The notes beneath the pieces are model-generated. The model saw nothing but the letters and a program-made list of their open reading frames with translations, was not told where the DNA came from and ran no database searches. From Weeksellaceae bacterium (GTDB lineage: Bacteria > Bacteroidota > Bacteroidia > Flavobacteriales > Weeksellaceae), in assembly GCA_028694715.1 (NCBI GenBank), contig JAQVKJ010000044.1, positions 1 to 8,111 on the forward strand: DNA of 8,111 nucleotides. The letters are read 5' to 3'. This document shows, piece after piece, positions 1 through 5,801 of this stretch (the stretch's first letter is position 1; each line of letters starts with the position of its first letter). A program made the translations under genes and the position numbers.

Positions 1-600
1 GAAGTAAGTAACGTAGCCGATGAAATGGTAGCGGCCGTGTCTTTCTATGTCGATAGACACATGCAATGCAGAAATGATTCAATTAACCGGGTAGACTTTT
101 CTGAAAATGGTTGGGAGACTTATTCACCGAGCTGGGATTTTCCACAACCTGCAGACCTGACTCTGACTATATCAGGAAATTTGACCACCGCCTCGACATC
201 AGATGATTACATGGGTGATTGTGAAGATTTTGCCATTCTCAGAGCAGCATTGCTCAGAGCTTTGGGTTTTGCACCATGGGCAATTTGGAATGTAATTGAT
301 TTCCACCCCGATGGTTTACCCAACAGACCGAATGTCAGAATCACACATGAATACAATGTTGTTTTGTATGAAGGTGCATACAGAATTATGGACTACGGAA
401 ATATTACCCGTTGGCTCAGTTCAGACAATCATTGGATTTCACATGAATCTCATTATGGATGGAATGAAGAAAATGGACCAAGGGGAACCCAAAATATAAA
501 TCATGAGTATTTGAAAAACAATACAAACAATTTCCCTGGTGGAAAGCAATGCCCCGGCGTGTGGAGCAACCAAAAGTATTATAATGATGTATGCGAATAA
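1..600 (+). CDS. Transglutaminase-like (cysteine protease fold) protein, 5'-truncated
   Basis: The reading frame is open from base 1, so the N-terminus lies outside the window; 199 residues are visible, and the Met codon at 25 need not be the true start. The sequence shows a transglutaminase-type core: GDCEDFA with the candidate nucleophile Cys74 (codon 220-222, visible numbering), His116 in THEYNVV (346-348) and Asp131 in IMDYG (391-393). Order and spacing fit the Cys-His-Asp triad of the papain-like transglutaminase superfamily. Bacterial members are often peptidases or amidases rather than crosslinkers, so the reaction cannot be assigned. A helix rich in Ala and Leu follows the Cys, as usual for the fold. 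The tail is rich in Asn, Gly and Trp and carries two Cys residues, consistent with an exported protein, but no signal peptide can be checked. The stop at 598-600 is 10 bases before the next gene, suggesting an operon. The fold call is fairly secure; the substrate is unknown. Confidence 0.75.
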   Translation, partial: EVSNVADEMVAAVSFYVDRHMQCRNDSINRVDFSENGWETYSPSWDFPQPADLTLTISGNLTTASTSDDYMGDCEDFAILRAALLRALGFAPWAIWNVIDFHPDGLPNRPNVRITHEYNVVLYEGAYRIMDYGNITRWLSSDNHWISHESHYGWNEENGPRGTQNINHEYLKNNTNNFPGGKQCPGVWSNQKYYNDVCE

Positions 601-610
601 AAATAAAATT

Positions 611-1492
611 ATGAAAACTATAATCACATTAACACTGATAATCTCAGGCACAATAACCGGTTTATTCGGACAAATTAAAGGACAGGAAACAAATGAAATC
701 CCATTCTATCAAGGCGGAATTTCTATTGAAAATGTCAGCGGAAAAATTGCTTTCAAAAGCGACGGAACTCCAGATATTAATTTAAATCTTAAGATCGGAG
801 GAAAGAAATCCAACGAAAACAGCATCGGATTCAGAAATGGAGAAAGTAGCGGTATTGAAGGCAATGAGTTTAATTTGAAACCGAACTATTCTGTAAGTGG
901 TTCGTTTGGCAAAACTCAAAGTTACAAATTTGACATCACTCCTGTCATCAACGGACTCGTACCCGTAAATCCAGTAAAAAACACTCAGATTCTTATTGAA
1001 CTGCCCGAAAATTTTGTGTTCATCAGAGCCAATCAGTCAGTGAAAACCCACAAAGAAGGCAACAAAACAATGATAGCACTCAATTTAAACAATAAATACC
1101 TAACCCCCTTGGTGCTTGTGTTCAACACAAACGGAAAAGGTGTTTCCATTACGAAAGAAATTGTTGGAAATGCCATGAAAAAAGGATCGGTGGTGTTTAA
1201 AATAAGGCTAACCAATGTGGGCAAAACTACTCTGAATGATATTCTGGTTGAAGACAATTTTGATTCAAGGGATTTTCAGGGCAAGGGCTCACAGTTTGAA
1301 AATTATTTTGGAGAGAACAACGATATGAGAACCATCTGGAAGCACAAAATCCAAACTTTGAAACCGGGCGACACCGTAGAACTATCATACGAAGTGATGG
1401 TTCTGAATCCGGTGAAAGATGTGACATTAGATTCTGCTCGCGCAACTGATAAGGATGAACTCATCGGGGTGAGCAATAGAATAAAATTATAA
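611..1492 (+). CDS. Secreted beta-sandwich protein with DUF11-like C-terminal region
   Basis: A 293-residue protein starting at ATG 611. The frame is open back to 539, but the 611 start places a Sec signal peptide at the very N-terminus: MKT, then a hydrophobic stretch to about residue 18, with possible cleavage near GLFGQ. The extra 24 upstream residues would overlap the previous gene and bury that signal. Residues 21-100 are rich in Gly, Asn and Ser with little predicted core. Residues about 103-180 alternate hydrophobic and polar residues like a beta-sandwich. Residues about 192-280 resemble DUF11/conserved-repeat domains: FKIRLTNVGKTTLNDILVED, then LKPGDTVELSYEVMV. Such domains occur in bacterial surface and secreted proteins and are thought to be structural or adhesive. 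No Cys, catalytic motif or C-terminal sorting domain is visible. It follows the transglutaminase-like gene by 10 bases and is ended by a hairpin at 1521. The domain call is from pattern only, and function is unknown. Confidence 0.72.
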   Translation: MKTIITLTLIISGTITGLFGQIKGQETNEIPFYQGGISIENVSGKIAFKSDGTPDINLNLKIGGKKSNENSIGFRNGESSGIEGNEFNLKPNYSVSGSFGKTQSYKFDITPVINGLVPVNPVKNTQILIELPENFVFIRANQSVKTHKEGNKTMIALNLNNKYLTPLVLVFNTNGKGVSITKEIVGNAMKKGSVVFKIRLTNVGKTTLNDILVEDNFDSRDFQGKGSQFENYFGENNDMRTIWKHKIQTLKPGDTVELSYEVMVLNPVKDVTLDSARATDKDELIGVSNRIKL

Positions 1493-1520
1493 CTTTTTTA
1501 TGTCTTAAATTTAAAACCAA

Positions 1521-1547
1521 GGAGCTGGCGATTCAGCTCCTTTTTTT
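1521..1547 (+). terminator. Rho-independent terminator, possibly bidirectional
   Basis: A perfect 7-bp stem (GGAGCTG at 1521-1527, CAGCTCC at 1534-1540) encloses a 6-base loop and is followed by seven T at 1541-1547. It begins 28 bases after the stop of the secreted-protein gene. Read on the - strand, the same hairpin lies just past the lptE stop and is followed by a broken T-rich run (TTGGTTTT), so it may also end the leftward operon, more weakly. Confidence 0.85.
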
Positions 1548-1554
1548 GTTTAAT

Positions 1555-2073
1555 TCACCAGTCCATCGCCACTGCATTGAAAATCTGACTGATGAGATTT
1601 TCGAATATATTGTCCAATAATCCGCTTTCAGCCTGAATCAAAGTCAGGTTAGCATCAAAATCTTCATAAGCAGAAAACGAGCGGTCAAAACTCTTTGACT
1701 CATCCTTGCTGTTCTGATAACGCACCCGCACAGTCATCGTCAGCCGGTTTTTTCCGGCGGTTTCATTCGCCTGAATCGCTACCGATGATTGTCGGTAATC
1801 TGTGATTTCTCCATCAATCATCAAATCGGCATCTTCACTGTTGGTCAACAAAAGTTTTGTACGGTTGTTGAAAATGTCCTGTAATTGTTCGGTAAACTGC
1901 TGACTCAGATTCGGATTTTGGTAAGCTGCGTAATTGGGAAAAGTCGAAATTCTAATGGTCTCCCAGTTTGGGTCAATCGAAGAGCCCGAAAGTGTATAAC
2001 AGGAATGGGTGGACAGCATCCCTGCAAATACGAGAATACTATATATATATTTAAGGTGCTTTTTTTTCATCAT
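1555..2073 (-). CDS. lptE: LptE-family LPS-assembly lipoprotein
   Basis: A 172-residue predicted outer-membrane lipoprotein. LptE plugs the LptD barrel and helps deliver lipopolysaccharide to the outer leaflet of the outer membrane. The N-terminus has a basic region (KKKHLK), a hydrophobic segment at about residues 9-20, and Cys25 as the probable lipidated residue. The following YTLSGSSIDP and ISTFPN, then NPNLSQQFTEQLQDIF, match the Bacteroidota LptE family as I know it, and the length is typical. The lipobox is unusual: residues before Cys25 are T-H-S rather than a Leu-Ala/Ser-Gly type. Two adjacent Met codons (2071-2073 and 2068-2070) make the start ambiguous by one residue. The gene starts 14 bases after the stop of the sigma-54 activator, so it is the third gene of the miaB operon and probably depends on that promoter. 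No other start would retain the signal peptide. Confidence 0.86.
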   Translation of the reverse strand: MMKKKHLKYIYSILVFAGMLSTHSCYTLSGSSIDPNWETIRISTFPNYAAYQNPNLSQQFTEQLQDIFNNRTKLLLTNSEDADLMIDGEITDYRQSSVAIQANETAGKNRLTMTVRVRYQNSKDESKSFDRSFSAYEDFDANLTLIQAESGLLDNIFENLISQIFNAVAMDW

Positions 2074-2087
2074 GTACTAATTCCTGA

Positions 2088-3335
2088 TTAATCTAGCTTG
2101 TATTGTTTGATTTTTCTATAAAGCGTTCTTTCAGAAATCCCGAGTTCCTCTGCTGCCGACCTTCTTTTTCCCTTGTGTTTTTCGAGTGCTTTTCTTATCA
2201 TTTCCATTTCATTGTCCTGTAGGGATAGAGATTCTTCGTGAATTTTCGCCTCTTCAATTTCAGGTTCGTCATAGTCTTCAAAATCTTCGACGATGTGTGT
2301 GGATGAATTCTCCTTGGGGACAAACTGCATATTATGGTAATCTCCTTCAGCTTCACTTTTGCCGCGGATGACCCTTTGCAGTGTTTCTAAATTTCCGCTC
2401 GAAATGTTTTCTTTATTATGTATCAAATCCAGAGTAAGTGACCTCAAATCATTTAAATCTTTCTTCATCTCCAACAGAAATTTAAACAATATTTCTCTTT
2501 CCAGATGGTCGGAATTTTCAGTCTTTCCAGGAATGATGGCAGGGACATTAGATTGGTAGGGCAGGTATCCTTTGACTTTCTCAAGGGTAATGTTTCTGTC
2601 TTTTTCTACCACTGAAATCTCCTCTGCAAAATTTCGTAGCTGTCTAATGTTTCCGGGCCAGGAATAATCCACCAGGTATTGAATTGCCTCGGGCTGCAAT
2701 TCAAGTGGAGGCATTCTGTACTTTTCAGCAAAATCAGCCGCAAATTTCCTGAACAACAGCGGAATGTCATTTTTTCTATTTCTGAGCGAAGGCATATGGA
2801 TTTCAACCGTATTCAGCCGATAATACAAGTCTTCCCTGAATTTTCCTTTCCTGATGGCTTCCTCCATGTTCACATTGGTCGCAGCCACCACCCGAACATC
2901 GGTTTTCTGTATCTCGGACGAACCTACTTTCATGAATTCTCCGCTTTCCAAAACCCTTAGTAGCCTCACCTGTGTAGGCGCAGGCAACTCACCTACTTCG
3001 TCCAGAAATATCGTGCCTTTGTCGGCCACTTCAAAATATCCTTTTCGGGTGGTGGTTGCGCCCGTAAATGCTCCTTTCTCATGTCCGAAAAGTTCTGAAT
3101 CAATCGTCCCTTCAGGAATTGCACCACAGTTCACTGCAATGTAATTGTTGTGCTTTCTGTGGGATTGCGAATGGATGATTTTTGGAATGAATTCCTTCCC
3201 GACACCGCTCTCGCCACTGACCAAAACCGAAATATCAGTCGGTGCTACCTGCATAGCCTTTTCCAATGCACGGTTCAGCCCCGGGTCATTGCCGATGATC
3301 GAAAATCTTTGTTTTATCGTTTGTAAGTTGTCCAT
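2088..3335 (-). CDS. Sigma-54-dependent AAA+ activator with Fis-type HTH, no receiver domain
   Basis: A 415-residue bacterial enhancer-binding protein that would use ATP hydrolysis to remodel closed sigma-54 RNA polymerase complexes. The AAA+ domain starts almost at the N-terminus: Walker A GESGVGKE (41-48), an intact sigma-54 contact loop GAFTGA (88-93), Walker B TIFLDE (108-113), a candidate arginine-finger region FREDLYYRLN (166-175), and WPGNIRQLRN (226-235). A Fis-like helix-turn-helix fills about 376-413 (SAAEELGISERTLYRKIKQY). There is no receiver, GAF or PAS domain, so it cannot be controlled by phosphorylation of its own receiver. Between the AAA+ domain and the HTH lies a linker of about 110 residues, with an amphipathic helix (about 278-305) and a very acidic patch (about 350-369). 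It sits 22 bases after miaB and 14 before lptE. Class and motifs are certain; target genes and signal are unknown. Confidence 0.93.
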   Translation of the reverse strand: MDNLQTIKQRFSIIGNDPGLNRALEKAMQVAPTDISVLVSGESGVGKEFIPKIIHSQSHRKHNNYIAVNCGAIPEGTIDSELFGHEKGAFTGATTTRKGYFEVADKGTIFLDEVGELPAPTQVRLLRVLESGEFMKVGSSEIQKTDVRVVAATNVNMEEAIRKGKFREDLYYRLNTVEIHMPSLRNRKNDIPLLFRKFAADFAEKYRMPPLELQPEAIQYLVDYSWPGNIRQLRNFAEEISVVEKDRNITLEKVKGYLPYQSNVPAIIPGKTENSDHLEREILFKFLLEMKKDLNDLRSLTLDLIHNKENISSGNLETLQRVIRGKSEAEGDYHNMQFVPKENSSTHIVEDFEDYDEPEIEEAKIHEESLSLQDNEMEMIRKALEKHKGKRRSAAEELGISERTLYRKIKQYKLD

Positions 3336-3357
3336 TTACTAATTTTTTGTTTCTGGT

Positions 3358-4797
3358 TCAAACCATTTCTCCAATCAGCGTTGCCGATGTACAACTATCG
3401 GCTCTTACCATTACAAAATCACCCGGTTTAGTTCCCTGTATCTTCGGAAAAACCATGACCGTATTTTGTGTAGTTCTGCCGTACCATTCATTCGTATTCT
3501 TTTTGCTGTTCCCCTCAATCAGCACCTCAAATGTTTGTCCCAAATAGGAATTCATCCTTTCTTTTGAATGTATTTGTTGCAAATCAATAATTTCCTGTAA
3601 CCTTCTCTTTTTGACTTCCTCTGGTACATCATCGGCCATCTTTCTGTGTGCCGGTGTTCCGGGTCTTTCCGAATAAGCAAACATATAACCGAAATCATAT
3701 TTCACATATTCCATCAGACTCAGTGTTTCTCGGTGTTCTTCCTCGGTCTCTCCACAGAACCCGGCAATGATGTCGTGCGAAAGTGCAATGTTGGGAATGA
3801 TTTGCTTGATTTTATCGATGAGTGCTATATACTCCTCACGGCTGTGCTGACGATTCATTCTTTTCAGCACTTCTGTACTGCCCGATTGGAAGGGCAGGTG
3901 AATCGATTTACAGATATTGTTGTGTTTGGCCATGGTTCTCAGGACACTTTCGTGCATGTCCTGTGGATTGGAAGTTGAAAAACGGATTCTCATGCCCGGA
4001 ACTCTCATAGCCACCCTGTCTAACAATTCTGCAAAATCCACCGCATTTGTTTTTTGTTCGTCTGTCGCTTTGCTGAAATCTTTTTTTAGGCCTCCACCGT
4101 ACCACAGATAAGAATCAACATTTTGTCCCAGCAGTGTGACTTCTCTGTAACCGTTTTCCCAAAGGTTTTCGCATTCGCTGATGATGGATTCAGGTTCTCG
4201 GCTTCTTTCTCGTCCGCGGGTAAAAGGAACCACACAGAAAGTACACATATTGTCACAACCTCGGGTAATCGACACAAATGCTGTGACTCCGTTTCCGCCA
4301 AGTCTGACCGGATTCAGGTCAGCATATGTTTCTTCTTTGGACAATATCACATTGATGGCCTGTCTACCATCGTCCACATCTTCGAGCAGTTTGGGCAAAT
4401 CACGGTAGGCATCCGGGCCGGCCACCAAATCAACTATTTTTTCTTCTTCCAGAAGCTTAGTTTTTAGTCTTTCAGCCATGCAGCCCAACACACCCACTTT
4501 CATTTGTGGGTTTTTCTTTTTCAATGCATTGTATTCAGTCAGCCTCTTTCTGACGGTGTCCTCTGCCTTGTGTCTGATGGCACAAGTGTTGACCAGAATC
4601 AGGTCGGCCTCTTCCATCTCTGAGGTGGTATTGTATCCGTTGTCGAGCAAAATGGATGCGACGATTTCCGAATCCGAAAAATTCATCTGACAACCATAGC
4701 TTTCAATAAAAAGTTTTTTGTTGTTGTCTTTTCTGCCTTCCAGTACCATGGATTCTCCTTGTCTTGATTCGTCAGTGTCTTTGATATTCAACTGCAT
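3358..4797 (-). CDS. miaB: tRNA-2-methylthio-N6-dimethylallyladenosine synthase (MiaB)
   Basis: A 479-residue cytosolic radical-SAM methylthiotransferase that converts i6A37 to ms2i6A37 in tRNAs reading UNN codons. The N-terminal UPF0004 domain carries the three auxiliary-cluster cysteines Cys36 (SYGCQMN), Cys72 (NTCAIR) and Cys106 (LGCMAER). The radical-SAM domain has CDNMCTFC with Cys181, Cys185 and Cys188. The [12 protein letters not shown] motif right after it favours MiaB over RimO or MtaB. A C-terminal TRAM domain spans about 411-477 ([11 protein letters not shown] to [10 protein letters not shown]). All key residues are present and the length is normal. The N-terminal extension before residue 28 ([10 protein letters not shown]) is the type seen in Bacteroidota homologues, which supports the ATG at 4795-4797. 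It is the first gene of the leftward operon and faces a divergent membrane-protein gene. Its own promoter is probably at about 4820-4854. Confidence 0.95.
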   Translation of the reverse strand: MQLNIKDTDESRQGESMVLEGRKDNNKKLFIESYGCQMNFSDSEIVASILLDNGYNTTSEMEEADLILVNTCAIRHKAEDTVRKRLTEYNALKKKNPQMKVGVLGCMAERLKTKLLEEEKIVDLVAGPDAYRDLPKLLEDVDDGRQAINVILSKEETYADLNPVRLGGNGVTAFVSITRGCDNMCTFCVVPFTRGRERSREPESIISECENLWENGYREVTLLGQNVDSYLWYGGGLKKDFSKATDEQKTNAVDFAELLDRVAMRVPGMRIRFSTSNPQDMHESVLRTMAKHNNICKSIHLPFQSGSTEVLKRMNRQHSREEYIALIDKIKQIIPNIALSHDIIAGFCGETEEEHRETLSLMEYVKYDFGYMFAYSERPGTPAHRKMADDVPEEVKKRRLQEIIDLQQIHSKERMNSYLGQTFEVLIEGNSKKNTNEWYGRTTQNTVMVFPKIQGTKPGDFVMVRADSCTSATLIGEMV

Positions 4798-4819
4798 TTC
4801 ATTAAAATTAAATAGACTG

Positions 4820-4854
4820 CAAATTTATTAAAAAATAACTGACATTCTGACAGA
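4820..4854 (-). promoter_or_regulatory. Candidate miaB operon promoter (Bacteroidota type)
   Basis: On the - strand, TAAATTTG at 4827-4820 matches the Bacteroidota -7 consensus TAnnTTTG. A weak -33 candidate, TCTG (4854-4851), lies 23 bases upstream. A start site about 7 bases below the box would give a leader of roughly 15 bases before the miaB ATG. The -7 box is good, but the -33 box and its spacing are poor, so confidence is limited. Confidence 0.45.
4839..4852. repeat. CTGACA tandem direct repeat in divergent intergenic region
   Basis: CTGACA occurs at 4839-4844 and again at 4847-4852, an 8-base period. An inverted copy of its core (TGTCA) lies at 4888-4892. The pair sits just upstream of the candidate miaB -7 box, where an activator or repressor could bind. 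Chance occurrence in a short AT-rich spacer is possible. Confidence 0.35.
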
Positions 4855-4890
4855 GGATTTTTGATTTTCTGGGTTTTAACTTTTACCTGT

Positions 4891-4909
4891 CAATTCTTAA
4901 TTGCGCAAT
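4891..4909. promoter_or_regulatory. Overlapping dyad symmetries, candidate operator
   Basis: Two perfect dyads overlap here. The first is CAATT-CTT-AATTG (4891-4903), with 5-base arms; the second is the 10-base palindrome ATTGCGCAAT (4900-4909). A further AATTG follows at 4919-4923. They lie near the middle of the 176-base spacer between two divergent genes, a typical operator position. The symmetry is directly visible; binding by any regulator is inference. Confidence 0.4.
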
Positions 4910-4920
4910 ATGATTTAAAA

Positions 4921-4955
4921 TTGTAAAAAACATTAAAAGCTTTTGATTAATTTTG
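4921..4955 (+). promoter_or_regulatory. Candidate promoter of the membrane-protein gene
   Basis: TAATTTTG at 4948-4955 matches the TAnnTTTG -7 consensus. The nearest upstream -33-like TTG is at 4921-4923, 24 bases away, slightly longer than usual. Transcription would begin near 4962. That is downstream of the TTG codon at 4953 and so supports translation from ATG 4974. Confidence 0.5.
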
Positions 4956-4973
4956 GGGCAAACAGAACAAAGA

Positions 4974-5753
4974 ATGGAAATGTTAAATAAACCTGATTTC
5001 TATGGCAACAAGCCGAATTTTGGGACCATCTTCAGAGAATCTCAGGAATTGTATACGAAAGTGTTGGGTTTCGGCGCACTTGCGGTGGTGATTTATTTGA
5101 TTGCAGCCGGAGTTGTAGGACTTTCGTTTGAAGCAGCTACCGGGATGAATCAGTTGTCCAATCAACTTGCAGAAGATATGAAGGACTCGTCTGACCTCAA
5201 TGTGATTTGGGAAAAAGCAATGGCTTTCTACAGCGAAAATATGACGCTGACTTTGGCGACCCGTTTCGGAACCGAGCTTGTAATGCTGCTGAGTTTCCCG
5301 CTGGCAGGTGGCTTTTTGCTGGTGTGCAGGCAGATGGACAAAAATGGATATACTTCTGTTTCCACTTTGTTTGAAGGTTTTAAACCCTTCTATTGGAGTA
5401 GATTAATGGTACTTGCCTTGGTTTATTTCGTGTTGTCAAAAGTTGGATTGATGCTGTTTCTGATTCCCGGAATTTATATATGGGTGGCTGCGGTATTGGC
5501 CTGCCCCTTTGTTATCTTCGGAGGAAAATCAGGAATAGATGCGCTCCGATCAAGTGTACAGCTTGTCAATCTACACTGGTTTGCATTCTTCAAGATACTT
5601 TTGGTGGCCAGTGTGATTGGTCTTCTGGGCTACCTGATTTTCTGTGTTGGCAGAATTGTTACCTATCCGTTTGTGCTGGTAAGCATCTATGTGCTATACA
5701 AACAAACGGTGGGATTCGAAGAAGATGCGATTTCTGATATTGGTAAAAATTAG
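4974..5753 (+). CDS. Six-helix integral membrane protein, unknown function
   Basis: A 259-residue inner-membrane protein if read from ATG 4974. The frame extends to a TTG at 4953, but that codon lies inside the candidate promoter; ATG 4980 is another possible start. Predicted membrane helices are at about 29-51, 98-118, 142-163, 165-183, 202-224 and 226-243, with a mostly polar loop at about 56-90. The segment PGIYIWVAAVLACPFVIFGG (165-184) followed by GIDALRSSVQLV resembles a motif shared by the UPF0259/YciC, DUF975 and glycerophosphodiesterase-membrane-domain families. In those, a Pro-Gly helix is followed by a polar ALxxS segment. Homologues are sometimes misnamed beta-carotene monooxygenase, and nothing here supports an enzyme. 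It is divergent from miaB and ends 48 bases before topA, which has its own promoter. It is clearly a real gene from its hydrophobic pattern; its function is unknown. Confidence 0.78.
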   Translation: MEMLNKPDFYGNKPNFGTIFRESQELYTKVLGFGALAVVIYLIAAGVVGLSFEAATGMNQLSNQLAEDMKDSSDLNVIWEKAMAFYSENMTLTLATRFGTELVMLLSFPLAGGFLLVCRQMDKNGYTSVSTLFEGFKPFYWSRLMVLALVYFVLSKVGLMLFLIPGIYIWVAAVLACPFVIFGGKSGIDALRSSVQLVNLHWFAFFKILLVASVIGLLGYLIFCVGRIVTYPFVLVSIYVLYKQTVGFEEDAISDIGKN

Positions 5754-5756
5754 GTT

Positions 5757-5788
5757 TTTGGTTACTTAATAATATGTTTTTACTTTTG
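5757..5788 (+). promoter_or_regulatory. topA promoter (Bacteroidota consensus)
   Basis: TTTG at 5757-5760, a 20-base spacer, and TACTTTTG at 5781-5788 form a full match to the Bacteroidota TTTG / TAnnTTTG promoter. It starts 4 bases after the stop codon of the membrane-protein gene. A start site near 5795 would leave a leader of only about 7 bases before the topA ATG at 5802, and no Shine-Dalgarno sequence is visible. Confidence 0.7.
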
Positions 5789-5801
5789 CAAAAATTTTCA
5801 A

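Noticed and set aside
539..610. N-terminal extension of the secreted-protein gene to ATG 539
   Set aside because: It overlaps the transglutaminase-like gene in another frame and would place 24 polar residues before an otherwise well-formed signal peptide starting at 611.
439..651. Hydrophobic 70-residue reading frame on the - strand
   Set aside because: It lies antisense to the end of the transglutaminase-like gene and the start of the next; its hydrophobicity is the antisense of AT-rich Asn/Lys codons, and no promoter is seen.
2040..2067. (TA)n tract and an A8 run (T8 on the + strand) at the start of lptE, possible phase-variable repeats
   Set aside because: Both are short and encode ordinary signal-peptide residues (KK and YIY); such runs are common by chance in AT-rich signal peptides.
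4123..4467. 114-residue + strand frame inside miaB
   Set aside because: It is antisense to the well-supported miaB coding sequence, with no recognisable domain or start signal; treated as a shadow, as are the other + strand frames within 3358-4797.
4578..4593. Sigma-54-like sequence TGGCAC-N5-TTGAC
   Set aside because: It lies inside miaB on the opposite strand, with no gene behind it, and lacks the GC of the -12 element.
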